From the NCBI RefSeq assembly GCF_000336385.2, contig NZ_HG424472.1:1-51916 (forward strand): a stretch of DNA of 51,916 nucleotides, written 5' to 3'. This document shows, piece by piece, positions 34,808 through 42,159 of this stretch (its first letter is position 1; every line of letters starts with the position of its first letter). The translations under genes were made by a program, and so were the position numbers. The stretch comes from Lysobacter antibioticus HS124 (GTDB taxonomy: Bacteria > Pseudomonadota > Gammaproteobacteria > Xanthomonadales > Xanthomonadaceae). The notes beneath the pieces were generated by a model. The model was not told the origin of the DNA, ran no database searches, and worked only from the letters and a program-made list of their open reading frames with translations.

Positions 34808-35262
34808 GCGCGGCGAAGATGCGCAACATCGGCCCCAAGAGCGCGGCCTGGCTGCGCCAGGTCGGCCTGCGTACCCACGAGGACCTGGCCTCGGTCGGCA
34901 CGGTCGAAGCCTTCATGCGGGTCAAGCGCGCCGGCTTCAAGCCGACCCTCAACCTGCTGTACGCGATCGAGGGCGCCCTGCTCGACTGCCACTGGCAAGA
35001 GATCAGCGAGGAGCGCCGGCAGGAGCTGATCCTGGCCGCCGATGCCGCCACCGCCCTGCTGCCGGCGCCGCGCAACAAGCCGGCCGCCGCGCCGGTGCGC
35101 ACCACCGTGCATGCCGAAGACGGTTACGAATCCGGCGGCGGTTTCGCCGCGGCGGGCGAGCGCGAGTCCGGCCACGACGACGATCACGGCGGCGGTTTCG
35201 ACCGCGATGGCGGCGCGGACGAAGGCGAGCGCGACGACGACGAACGCGGCGAGCGCGACTGA
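34804..35262 (+). CDS. TfoX C-terminal-domain protein with acidic tail
   Basis: This 152-residue protein has a TfoX C-terminal helix-hairpin-helix domain (residues 1-90, MRNIGPKSAAWLRQVGLRTHEDL and LLYAIEGALLDCHWQEIS) without the N-terminal TfoX domain. The last 50 residues are unusually rich in Asp, Glu, Gly and His (GHDDDHGGGFDRDGGADEGERDDD), which looks disordered. TfoX_C domains may bind DNA. The gene is coupled to the Met-sulfoxide reductase gene by a 4-bp overlap, so a link to oxidative stress or competence is plausible but unproven. Confidence 0.85.
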   Translation: MSAAKMRNIGPKSAAWLRQVGLRTHEDLASVGTVEAFMRVKRAGFKPTLNLLYAIEGALLDCHWQEISEERRQELILAADAATALLPAPRNKPAAAPVRTTVHAEDGYESGGGFAAAGERESGHDDDHGGGFDRDGGADEGERDDDERGERD

Positions 35263-35383
35263 CCCCGCCGGGCGGCCGATACGCGTCCGCCGCCCGCTGC
35301 GATCGCCCCGCCCCGGGGCCCGACCCGGAGGCCAGCCGGCCGCACCTGCAATGGATCGCCCGGCTCGGTCCGCGCGGCCGTTT

Positions 35384-35412
35384 CGGACAGCCTGCCCGGC
35401 ATCGCGTAGAAT
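35384..35412 (+). promoter_or_regulatory. Promoter of the cobalamin riboswitch-btuB unit
   Basis: CGGACA (35384-35389) and TAGAAT (35407-35412) are separated by 17 bp. The predicted start is near 35419, immediately upstream of the riboswitch sequence. Confidence 0.5.
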
Positions 35413-35420
35413 CCGCCCCG

Positions 35421-35642
35421 CTTCGAGGTGACCCCACGGCCGACCGCCGCCGGGGTTGAAACGGGAAGCCGGTGACGCGCCCGGCCCGACGGATCTTCCG
35501 CCGGCGCCGCAGCCCAGTCCGGCACTGCCCCCGCAACGGTAAGCGAGCCAGGTCGCGGCCTGCGCCACTGTGCGATGCACGGGAAGGCGCCGCGACCGGA
35601 AGTCCGGCCCGGCCGGCTTCGCCCGCGAGTCCGGAGACCGGC
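35421..35642 (+). ncRNA. Cobalamin (AdoCbl) riboswitch
   Basis: The leader carries the class hallmarks in order: ACGGGAAGCCGGTG, then CACTGCCCCCGCAACGGTAAGC, the B12-box GCCACTGTGCGATGCACGGGAAGGC region (about 35566-35588), and the closing GAGTCCGGAGACC at about 35627-35639. It precedes the btuB start by about 140 bp. Binding of cobalamin would lower btuB expression; its expression platform is probably the CCGCGAGT...GCC-rich section up to the ATG. Confidence 0.94.
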
Positions 35643-35780
35643 CCCGAGGCGCCATCGGTTGCGATGCGGAGGGCGTCGCGGCACGGCCGCCGTTCCCGCG
35701 CCCGTCGTCGTCCGCCTCTCCCCCGCCGCCTTCCCTGCCGTTTTACCGCGCGCCGTGCGCGCGCGTCGTGGAGCTTTGCC

Positions 35781-37628
35781 ATGCGTGCCCTGAACCTGTC
35801 CTTCGCCATCGCCTGCGCGCTCGCGCTGCCGGCCACCGCCCTCGCCGCGCCCGCGGGCGAGGCCACCGACCTCGACGAGGTCGTGGTCACCGCCAACCGC
35901 ACCGCGGTCAGCGTCAACGACGCCCTGAGCCCGGTGGAAGTGCTGACCCGCACCGAGATCGAGCGCAGCCAGGCCCGCGACCTCAACGATCTGCTGCGCG
36001 GCCGCGCCGGCATCTCGCTGTCCAACCAGGGCGGCGCCGGCAAGCTGACCACCCTGTTCCTGCGCGGCAGCGAATCCGACCACGTGCTGTTCCTGGTCGA
36101 CGGCATCCGCATCGGCTCGCCGACCTCCGGCCTGGCCTCGCTGCAGGATCTGCCGCTGGCCCTGATCGACCGGATCGAAATCGTGCGCGGCCCGCGCTCG
36201 AGCCTGTACGGCGCCGACGCCATTGGCGGCGTGATCCAGGTGTTCACCCGTCGCGAGCAGCAGGGCTTCGCCCCGCGTGCCCACGTCGGCGGCGGCAGCA
36301 ACGGCGCGATCGAATTCGGCACCGGCTTCGGCGGCCGCAGCGGCCGCGGCTGGTTCGGCGCCGACTACAGCTTCCGCAAGACCCAGGGCATCGACGCCTG
36401 CCGCGGCGCCGGCTTCCCGGTGTTCGCCGGCTGCTTCACCGACGAGCCCGACCGCGACGGCTACGAAAGCCACGCCCTGTCGCTGCGCGGCGGCATCGAC
36501 CTCAATGAGAGGTGGAGCATCGAAGGCCAGGCCCTGCGCGCCGAGGGCGAGAACGACTACGACGGCAGCTTCGTCAATTACTCCGAGACCGTGCAGCAGG
36601 TGATCGGCGGCAAGGTCCGCTGGCGCCCGAGCGAAACGGTCAACGTGCAATTGGTCGCCGGCCGCAACGTCGACAGTTCCGACAACTTCCTCGGCTCGCT
36701 GCCGATGGGCTTCTTCAGCACCGACCGCGACAGCGCCAGCCTGCAGGCCGATTTCACCGTCGCCGACGGCCATGTGTTGACTGCGGGCTTCGATTGGCTG
36801 CGCGACCGCGTCGACAGCGACACGATCTACGACGAGCGCGAGCGCGACAACAAGGCCGGCTTCGTCCAGTACCAGGGCCGCCTCGGCGCCCATTCCTTCG
36901 AAGCCAGCCTGCGCCGCGACGACAACGAACAGTTCGGCGGCCACACCACCGGCGGCGTCGCCTGGGGCCTGGACTTCGCCGAACGCTGGCGCGTCACCGC
37001 CGGCTACGGCACCGCGTTCAAGGCGCCGACCTTCAACGAGCTGTACTACCCGTTCTTCGGCAACGCCCGGCTCAAGCCGGAAGAGTCCAAGACCTGGGAA
37101 GTCGGCCTGGCTTACCGCGGCGACGGCTTCACCGCGCGCATCGACGGCTTCGACACCCGCGCCGACGACCTGATCACCTACGACGCGGCGATCAACCTGC
37201 CCAACAACATCGAACGCGCGCGCATGCGCGGCGCCGAGATCGGGGTCGACACCGAATTCGCCGGCTGGAACCTGGCCGCCAGCGCCAGCTTCCTCGACAC
37301 CGAGAACCGTCGCGGCTTCAACCGCGGCAACGAGCTGCCGCGCCGCGCCAAGCACAGCGGCCGCATCGACCTGGACCGCGCCTTCGGCAAGTTCCGCGTC
37401 GGCGCCACCGCGGTCGGCTACGGCTCGCGCTACGACAACGCCGCCAACAGCGTGCGCCTGGGCGGCTACGGCACCTTGGATCTGCGCGCCGAATACGCCT
37501 TCACCCCGGCGCTGAGCCTGCAGGCGCGCGTGGCCAACGTGTTCGACCGCGAGTACGAGACCGTGTCGTACTACAACCAGCCCGGCCGCGAGTGGTTCCT
37601 GACCCTGCGTTACGCACCGGCCAACTGA
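35781..37628 (+). CDS. btuB: Outer-membrane cobalamin receptor
   Basis: BtuB imports vitamin B12 with TonB energy. The 615 residues show a signal peptide cut after ALAAP, the TonB box DLDEVVVTANR, the plug (LFLRGSESDHVLFLVDGIR, EIVRGPRSSLYGADAIGGV) and a beta barrel. It ends WFLTLRYAPAN, an unusual C-terminus that lacks the usual terminal Phe. The ATG at 35781 has a GGAG site. The upstream riboswitch confirms the assignment. A strong bidirectional terminator follows. Confidence 0.96.
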   Translation: MRALNLSFAIACALALPATALAAPAGEATDLDEVVVTANRTAVSVNDALSPVEVLTRTEIERSQARDLNDLLRGRAGISLSNQGGAGKLTTLFLRGSESDHVLFLVDGIRIGSPTSGLASLQDLPLALIDRIEIVRGPRSSLYGADAIGGVIQVFTRREQQGFAPRAHVGGGSNGAIEFGTGFGGRSGRGWFGADYSFRKTQGIDACRGAGFPVFAGCFTDEPDRDGYESHALSLRGGIDLNERWSIEGQALRAEGENDYDGSFVNYSETVQQVIGGKVRWRPSETVNVQLVAGRNVDSSDNFLGSLPMGFFSTDRDSASLQADFTVADGHVLTAGFDWLRDRVDSDTIYDERERDNKAGFVQYQGRLGAHSFEASLRRDDNEQFGGHTTGGVAWGLDFAERWRVTAGYGTAFKAPTFNELYYPFFGNARLKPEESKTWEVGLAYRGDGFTARIDGFDTRADDLITYDAAINLPNNIERARMRGAEIGVDTEFAGWNLAASASFLDTENRRGFNRGNELPRRAKHSGRIDLDRAFGKFRVGATAVGYGSRYDNAANSVRLGGYGTLDLRAEYAFTPALSLQARVANVFDREYETVSYYNQPGREWFLTLRYAPAN

Positions 37629-37651
37629 GTCGGCTCCCTCGCTGCAGCGAG

Positions 37652-37687
37652 AACGAACAAGCCCGGCGCAGGCCGGGCTTGTTCGTT
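37652..37687. terminator. Bidirectional intrinsic terminator after btuB
   Basis: A perfect 16-bp stem (AACGAACAAGCCCGGC with its complement at 37672-37687) and GCAG loop lies 23 bp after the btuB stop. It is a very stable hairpin and can also stop the converging minus-strand cluster. Confidence 0.85.
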
Positions 37688-37772
37688 TCGGGCTCTCGTC
37701 ATGGAAGCCAGGCGTGCGGACAGAGGAGCGGCGGCGGCAGCCCCGCACGCGCCACGATCTTGCCTCGCCGCC

Positions 37773-37902
37773 CCGCCCTCATCCGCCCTTCAGGGCGCTT
37801 TCTCCCGTAGGCGGAGAAGGGAGCCCCCAGGGCGTCTTCTGAAGATCCGATCGCCCCCTCAAAGCCCTCTCCCGCGCGCGAAAGAGGGGTTGGGGTGGAG
37901 GC
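37773..37902. repeat. CCCTCATCCGCCC-type dispersed repeat, copy 2
   Basis: This second copy of the element at 32514-32648 has the same block order: CCCTCATCCGCCC, an inner hairpin (CTCCCGTAGGCGGAG), a central GATCCGATCGCC, a CTCTCCCGCGCGCGAAAGAG hairpin, and TTGGGGTGGAGGC. Confidence 0.6.
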
Positions 37903-37936
37903 ACCTGGCCGCCGTTGCCGCGCCCGCTTCGAACGC

Positions 37937-38869
37937 TCACGTCGGCCGCAGCGAACACTGCACCCAGGAACGCCCGGTCACGTCGGCGACCACGCCCATC
38001 ACGCCATGGCGCCACCGTCCGTCTTCCGGTCCGCCGGCGAGCGCACGGTGTACCGGTACCGTGGTCTCGTCGCCGCAACGCTGCAGGCACGCGCCGGCTT
38101 CGGCATCGTCGCGGAACACCGCCTTGGCGATCACGAACCAGCTCAAGGCCAGCAGCTCGCCCTGCGCCGACAACACCAGGCTCAAGCCGCTGGGGCGCGG
38201 CAGTTCCGCGCCGGACAGCAACGCGTCCAGCTGCCGCATCAACGGGCCCGCGTCGCCGAGCGCAGCCTGGGCCATCGTCGCCAGACGCAGGCGGTCGAGT
38301 TCGTGCGCGCGGGCGTAGAACTCGGTGCTGCCGTCGGGATTGACCCCGCACAGCCGCCACACCAACAGCGGCGAACGGAACCAGGCATGGCGCTCGCTCC
38401 ACTGCGGCGGCAGGCGCCCGCCGGGCAGATCCACGTAGAGCTTGGTCGCCAAGGAACCGTCGCCGTGCCGGGCCGAGGCCCAGGCGCCGAAGATCAGCCG
38501 GCCGTGACGCTGATGTTCGAACCAGGCGCTCAGATCGCCTTGCCAATCCAAGGCCCGCGCCGCCAGCGCCAGCCGCGCGCGATCGTCGGTCTCCGGCGCG
38601 GCGACTTCGGCGGCCCAGCGCAGGCAGGGCTCGCGCGAGCTCCACGAGAACTCCACCGGCACACCGGTGTTGGTCAGGTCGCTGAAGTCCCAGGCGACTT
38701 CGGGCCAAATCGAACGCGACAGCGGCGCCAAGGTCCGGGCGAGCAGGACCTCGGCCGCGGCGGCCGGGCCCGGCAGCACCCGCCCCAGGCGCTGCAGGGT
38801 CGCGGCGACCGGCGCGGGCAGCGCCTCGGGCATCGTTTCCGCAGTGCGTTCGCAAAGCATCGCGTTCAT
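37937..38869 (-). CDS. Unknown protein A, last gene of the module cluster
   Basis: This 310-residue protein starts 7 bp after gene B with a GAGG site. The long upstream open frame is antisense noise. It lacks the N-terminal module found in the other six cluster genes. It has a helical N-terminus (residues 20-50). TNTGVPVEFSWSS near residue 67 is followed by LRWAAEVAAPETDDRARLALAARAL. KLYVDLPGG is near 145 and GVNPDGSTEFYARAHELDRLR near 180. The TNTGxPVExSW stretch recalls the first strands of ABBA/DMATS-type prenyltransferases, but I cannot confirm that. There is no signal peptide. It may be a terminal enzyme of the operon. Confidence 0.8.
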   Translation of the reverse strand: MNAMLCERTAETMPEALPAPVAATLQRLGRVLPGPAAAAEVLLARTLAPLSRSIWPEVAWDFSDLTNTGVPVEFSWSSREPCLRWAAEVAAPETDDRARLALAARALDWQGDLSAWFEHQRHGRLIFGAWASARHGDGSLATKLYVDLPGGRLPPQWSERHAWFRSPLLVWRLCGVNPDGSTEFYARAHELDRLRLATMAQAALGDAGPLMRQLDALLSGAELPRPSGLSLVLSAQGELLALSWFVIAKAVFRDDAEAGACLQRCGDETTVPVHRALAGGPEDGRWRHGVMGVVADVTGRSWVQCSLRPT

Positions 38870-38876
38870 GTCGACC

Positions 38877-41800
38877 TCACTGCACCGCAACCAGTTCTTC
38901 GGTCTCGTCGACCCACGCGCGCTGGTCGAACTGCCCCTGCATGCCGACGAAGGTGTAGCGCCGCCGGTACTTGCGCAGGTCCTTGTTGCGCAAGGCGATG
39001 CGCAGCTTGGCCGGATCGGTCTGCACGCCCGGCATCTCGATGCGTTCGCTGCGTTCGTAGCTGCCGTCCTTGTACTTGACGTCGATATACACGCGCTTGA
39101 CCTGCAGCGGGTCGAAGGTCGGGATGAACTCCAACTGCAGCGCATCCTCGAAGCTGTCGTGGACCACGATCTGCGGCACGTCGACCTCGACCGGCGCGGT
39201 CGCCGGATCCGGCTGCGTCGCGCCCTTGCGCCGTTGCACCAGTTGATACGTCACGCCGCGGTTGGCCGGCCCCGGCCGGGCGCCGCGCAGACGCCAGGTC
39301 TTGGGCCCGCTGTCCTTGGTCAGGACCAGGCTGGTACGCGGTTCGGGGCTGGAATAGCCGCGCGCTTGCAACCGCACCTCGATCGAATCGATCACGTCCC
39401 AATCGATGTCGCCGGGGATCGCGTTGATCTCGCGGAACTCGACGTGCTCGTAGGGGTTCACGAACAAGGTGCGGTCTTCGGTGGAAGACGCGGGGATCGT
39501 GTACGAATGCCGGTCGGCGGCCCAGTCCGACTGCGGATTGAAATGGAACTGGTAAGCGGCGTCGTAGTCGAGATCGCGGGTCTGATTCATGAACACTTCG
39601 AACCGGCGCACGCCGTGGTCGTCCGGGGTGAACACGAAATCGGCGTGCTTGTGATCGCGCGGCTTGCTCTTGTCGCCGTAGTCCAGCGCGATCTGCGCCG
39701 ACAGCAGGTCGATCGGCTCGAACGCGATCGGCAGGCTCGCCTCGACCGCGAACTGGCGGAAGAACGGATCGTCCAGATCGATTTCCTTGAAGTATTTGGA
39801 CTTGTCGCGCAGGTCGCCGAGCATCAAACCGAAGAAGCCCTGCGGCGCATAGGTGCGGCGGGTGGCTTCGGCCCGGTTGTAGCGCAGGGTCAGCTTCTTG
39901 CGTTCTTCCTGGCGCACGAACTTGAGCTTGAGCGACAGGCTGACCGCGGTCGGCGGCGTCGGCACGGTCGGCTGCGGCTGCGGCTGTGGTTGGGGTTGAG
40001 GCTGTGGTTGAGGTTGCGGTTGGGGCTGCGGTTGCAACGAAGCCGGGCGGCGCAGTTGGCCGCGCCAGCGGCTGGGCTGGGTACCGGCGACGCGGCCGGT
40101 GACGTGCACCACGCGGTTGTCCGGATCGCCGCCCATCGGGGTATGCGCGCCGGGGCGGCTGTCGGCCGGGTTGTCGCCGCTGGCGGTATGCGAGGTCACC
40201 GTGGCGCCGGCGCGACGCGCGACGGCCAGGGCGACGTCGAGCCGGCGCTGCGACAGCGACTGGTTGTGCGAACGGCGCTGCGACTCGCTGGCGCCGCTGA
40301 CGTGCTCGTGGCTGGCATAGGCCTGCAAGCGCACGTTACGCGGCGGCGGCAGATTGCGGATCCACTCCGCCAGGCGCTCGGCGCCGCGCTGCGGGCCGGT
40401 CCAGTCGCCGTCGCCCTCGACGCGCAAGGTGCCCGATGCGTCCTGGTAGCGCGGGTCGGTGGTGGTGTTCTCGACGTAGGCGCGGTACTGCGCCGAAGGC
40501 GGGCTGACCCGCCAGCCGGAGGCGGCCGGCTTGTCGAAATCGAAGAACAGGCCGAAGGTCTGTTCCTGGGTCGCCGCCGGCCATTCGACTTCGATCAGCC
40601 GCGCGCCGTTGGGATCGACATTGACGGTGCAACGGCCTTGCGCGTCCAGCGCCACCGGCTGGGCGTCGACTTTGACCACCGCGCCGGCGCCGGTCACGGT
40701 GATGGTTTCGCTGAGGCCGCTGCTCGACGGCGTGTGGCTAACCGATTGTCCGGCCGGCAACGGCGAGGGTTGCTGCGATTCGACCGTGAGCGTGGCCGGT
40801 TGGATCTGCGCTGGCGGCGGCGTGGTGCCGGTACCGGGCGCCGTACCGGGACTGGTGGCGGCGGTACCGTTGAAGCCGCCGCCCGGCGCGCTGCTGCCGG
40901 GCGTCGTGCCGGTACCGGGCGTGGTGCCCGTGCCCGGTGTGGTGCCGGTACCCGGCTGCGTGCCGGTACCGGGCGTCGTGCCGGTACCAGGCGTGGTACC
41001 CGTGCCCGGCGTCGTGCCGGTACCGGGCGTCGTGCCGGTACCGGGCGTGGTACCCGTGCCGGGCGTCGTGCCAGTGCCGGGCGTGGTACCCGTGCCAGGC
41101 GTCGTGCCGTCGGCGGCCAGGCGGCCCGGCACCAGGGTCGGCTCGAACCACTTGCTGAGCAGGTCGTTCTTGAAGAAATCCAGCGCCCACTGCTCCTGGT
41201 CGCGGCGATCCTCGGCGTCGGTGAAGGCCTCCACCTGAATATCGATCACGCCCTTCTGCACCAGCGATTCGAACGCGGCATCGATGCCGGCCTTGAACCA
41301 GGCGTATTGGCCTTCCAGGCTGGCGCTGAAGTGGTTGTAGATGCGCTCGAAGTCGGCGGTGATGGTCACCCGCAGCGCCGGCCGCATCGCCAGGTACTTG
41401 AAGTTGTAGATCACCCCGATCGGGGTCATGCCGTCGCTGAGCGCCTGCTCGAGGATGGTGGCGCCTTCGGCCGACAGGCTCAGGCTGAAGGCGGCGCGGT
41501 TGGCCGCGTCCATCGACGGCACGCTGGCGCCGAGGATGTGCTCGACCGCATTGAAAGTGCCCGGCTGCGCCGGTTGCGCCGAAGTGCCGCCGGAGCCTTG
41601 CACGTTCAAGGCCACGCACTGCACCGAGCCTTCTTCGAAGGTCGCCGGGCTCAGGCGCACCGGCAGCTGCACGCCGGGTTCGGCGTTGAGCCGGCCGACG
41701 ATCTTGCTCTCCATCGACGAAGGCAGCTGCAGGGTGGTGACGAAGGTGACGAAGCCGCCCCCCTTATTGGCGGCTGCGGCGTTGGCGACGCGGTACTTGA

Positions 41801-41942
41801 GGAAGCTGAATTCCTTGCGTCCGTCGGCTGGACGCGACGCCAACGCGACCGGGCCCGGCAGATACCAGAACTGGCTCTTGTCGGAGTGGTCGCGGAACAC
41901 GGTGATGCCGTCGATGACGATCGGCTTTTCGAGACTGAGCAT
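38877..41942 (-). CDS. Cluster protein B: module, TTPGTG repeat, OmpA-like domain, beta repeats
   Basis: This 1021-residue multi-domain protein has a CCGGAG site before the ATG at 41942, which gives MLSLEKPIVIDGITVF. Residues 1-230 form the cluster's shared module (DHSDKSQFWYLPGP, GGGFVTF, RAAFSLSLSAEG, GVIYNFKYLAMRPAL). Residues 280-351 are twelve TTPGTG hexapeptides. An OmpA-like peptidoglycan-binding domain covers about 465-620 (RLQAYASHEHVSG, LSQRRLDVALAVARRAG, DNRVVHVTG). A QP repeat (about 637-658) follows, then three beta-rich repeats of about 90 residues. There is no signal peptide even though the OmpA-like domain normally acts in the periplasm. An in-frame start 30 codons earlier exists but lacks a ribosome site. 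Confidence 0.88.
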   Translation of the reverse strand: MLSLEKPIVIDGITVFRDHSDKSQFWYLPGPVALASRPADGRKEFSFLKYRVANAAAANKGGGFVTFVTTLQLPSSMESKIVGRLNAEPGVQLPVRLSPATFEEGSVQCVALNVQGSGGTSAQPAQPGTFNAVEHILGASVPSMDAANRAAFSLSLSAEGATILEQALSDGMTPIGVIYNFKYLAMRPALRVTITADFERIYNHFSASLEGQYAWFKAGIDAAFESLVQKGVIDIQVEAFTDAEDRRDQEQWALDFFKNDLLSKWFEPTLVPGRLAADGTTPGTGTTPGTGTTPGTGTTPGTGTTPGTGTTPGTGTTPGTGTTPGTGTQPGTGTTPGTGTTPGTGTTPGSSAPGGGFNGTAATSPGTAPGTGTTPPPAQIQPATLTVESQQPSPLPAGQSVSHTPSSSGLSETITVTGAGAVVKVDAQPVALDAQGRCTVNVDPNGARLIEVEWPAATQEQTFGLFFDFDKPAASGWRVSPPSAQYRAYVENTTTDPRYQDASGTLRVEGDGDWTGPQRGAERLAEWIRNLPPPRNVRLQAYASHEHVSGASESQRRSHNQSLSQRRLDVALAVARRAGATVTSHTASGDNPADSRPGAHTPMGGDPDNRVVHVTGRVAGTQPSRWRGQLRRPASLQPQPQPQPQPQPQPQPQPQPQPTVPTPPTAVSLSLKLKFVRQEERKKLTLRYNRAEATRRTYAPQGFFGLMLGDLRDKSKYFKEIDLDDPFFRQFAVEASLPIAFEPIDLLSAQIALDYGDKSKPRDHKHADFVFTPDDHGVRRFEVFMNQTRDLDYDAAYQFHFNPQSDWAADRHSYTIPASSTEDRTLFVNPYEHVEFREINAIPGDIDWDVIDSIEVRLQARGYSSPEPRTSLVLTKDSGPKTWRLRGARPGPANRGVTYQLVQRRKGATQPDPATAPVEVDVPQIVVHDSFEDALQLEFIPTFDPLQVKRVYIDVKYKDGSYERSERIEMPGVQTDPAKLRIALRNKDLRKYRRRYTFVGMQGQFDQRAWVDETEELVAVQ
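39969..40034 (-). repeat. QP dipeptide tandem repeat in protein B
   Basis: About eleven Gln-Pro units are encoded by 6-bp units between the OmpA-like domain and the C-terminal beta repeats. Such QP linkers are rigid and extended. A similar QP stretch occurs in protein G at about 50879-50937. Confidence 0.85.
40890..41105 (-). repeat. Twelve 18-bp units coding TTPGTG in protein B
   Basis: Twelve consecutive 18-bp units (216 bp) encode TTPGTG with one TQPGTG variant and a terminal TTPGSS. The units are nearly identical at DNA level and differ in a few third positions (GTACCG/GTGCCC), so they could expand or contract. The repeat forms a Thr/Pro/Gly-rich flexible spacer between the module and the OmpA-like domain. 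Confidence 0.93.
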
Positions 41943-42026
41943 GTCGAACTCCGGAGATTCTGCGATGGACGCGCGGTGCGCGGCCGGTCCTTGTCCTTGC
42001 ACGCCGGGCGGTGCGGGCGCTGGGCT

Positions 42027-42110
42027 CGTCATTCCCGCGAACGCGGGAACCCAGGGCTTCGCCGAAACACGGCGCTGAAGTCTCTGGGTCCCCGCTTGCG
42101 CGGGACGACG
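42027..42110. repeat. 84-bp nested inverted repeat between genes C and B
   Basis: The left arm CGTCATTCCCGCGAACGCGG... and the right arm (reverse complement CGTCGTCCCGCGCAAGCGG...) both contain their own small hairpin. They pair across a central section (CTTCGCCGAAACACGGCGCTGAAG). This is the typical shape of a mobile palindromic element. It sits inside the operon and could attenuate transcription of gene B. Confidence 0.65.
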
Positions 42111-42159
42111 GCGGTGCGGGCACGTCCCGGGCCGGCGATCCTGTGGGTTGCGGTTGCGA

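Noticed and set aside
40890-41105. 18-bp tandem repeat as a CRISPR array
   Set aside because: Units are contiguous, in frame with the protein and have no spacers, and no cas genes are nearby.
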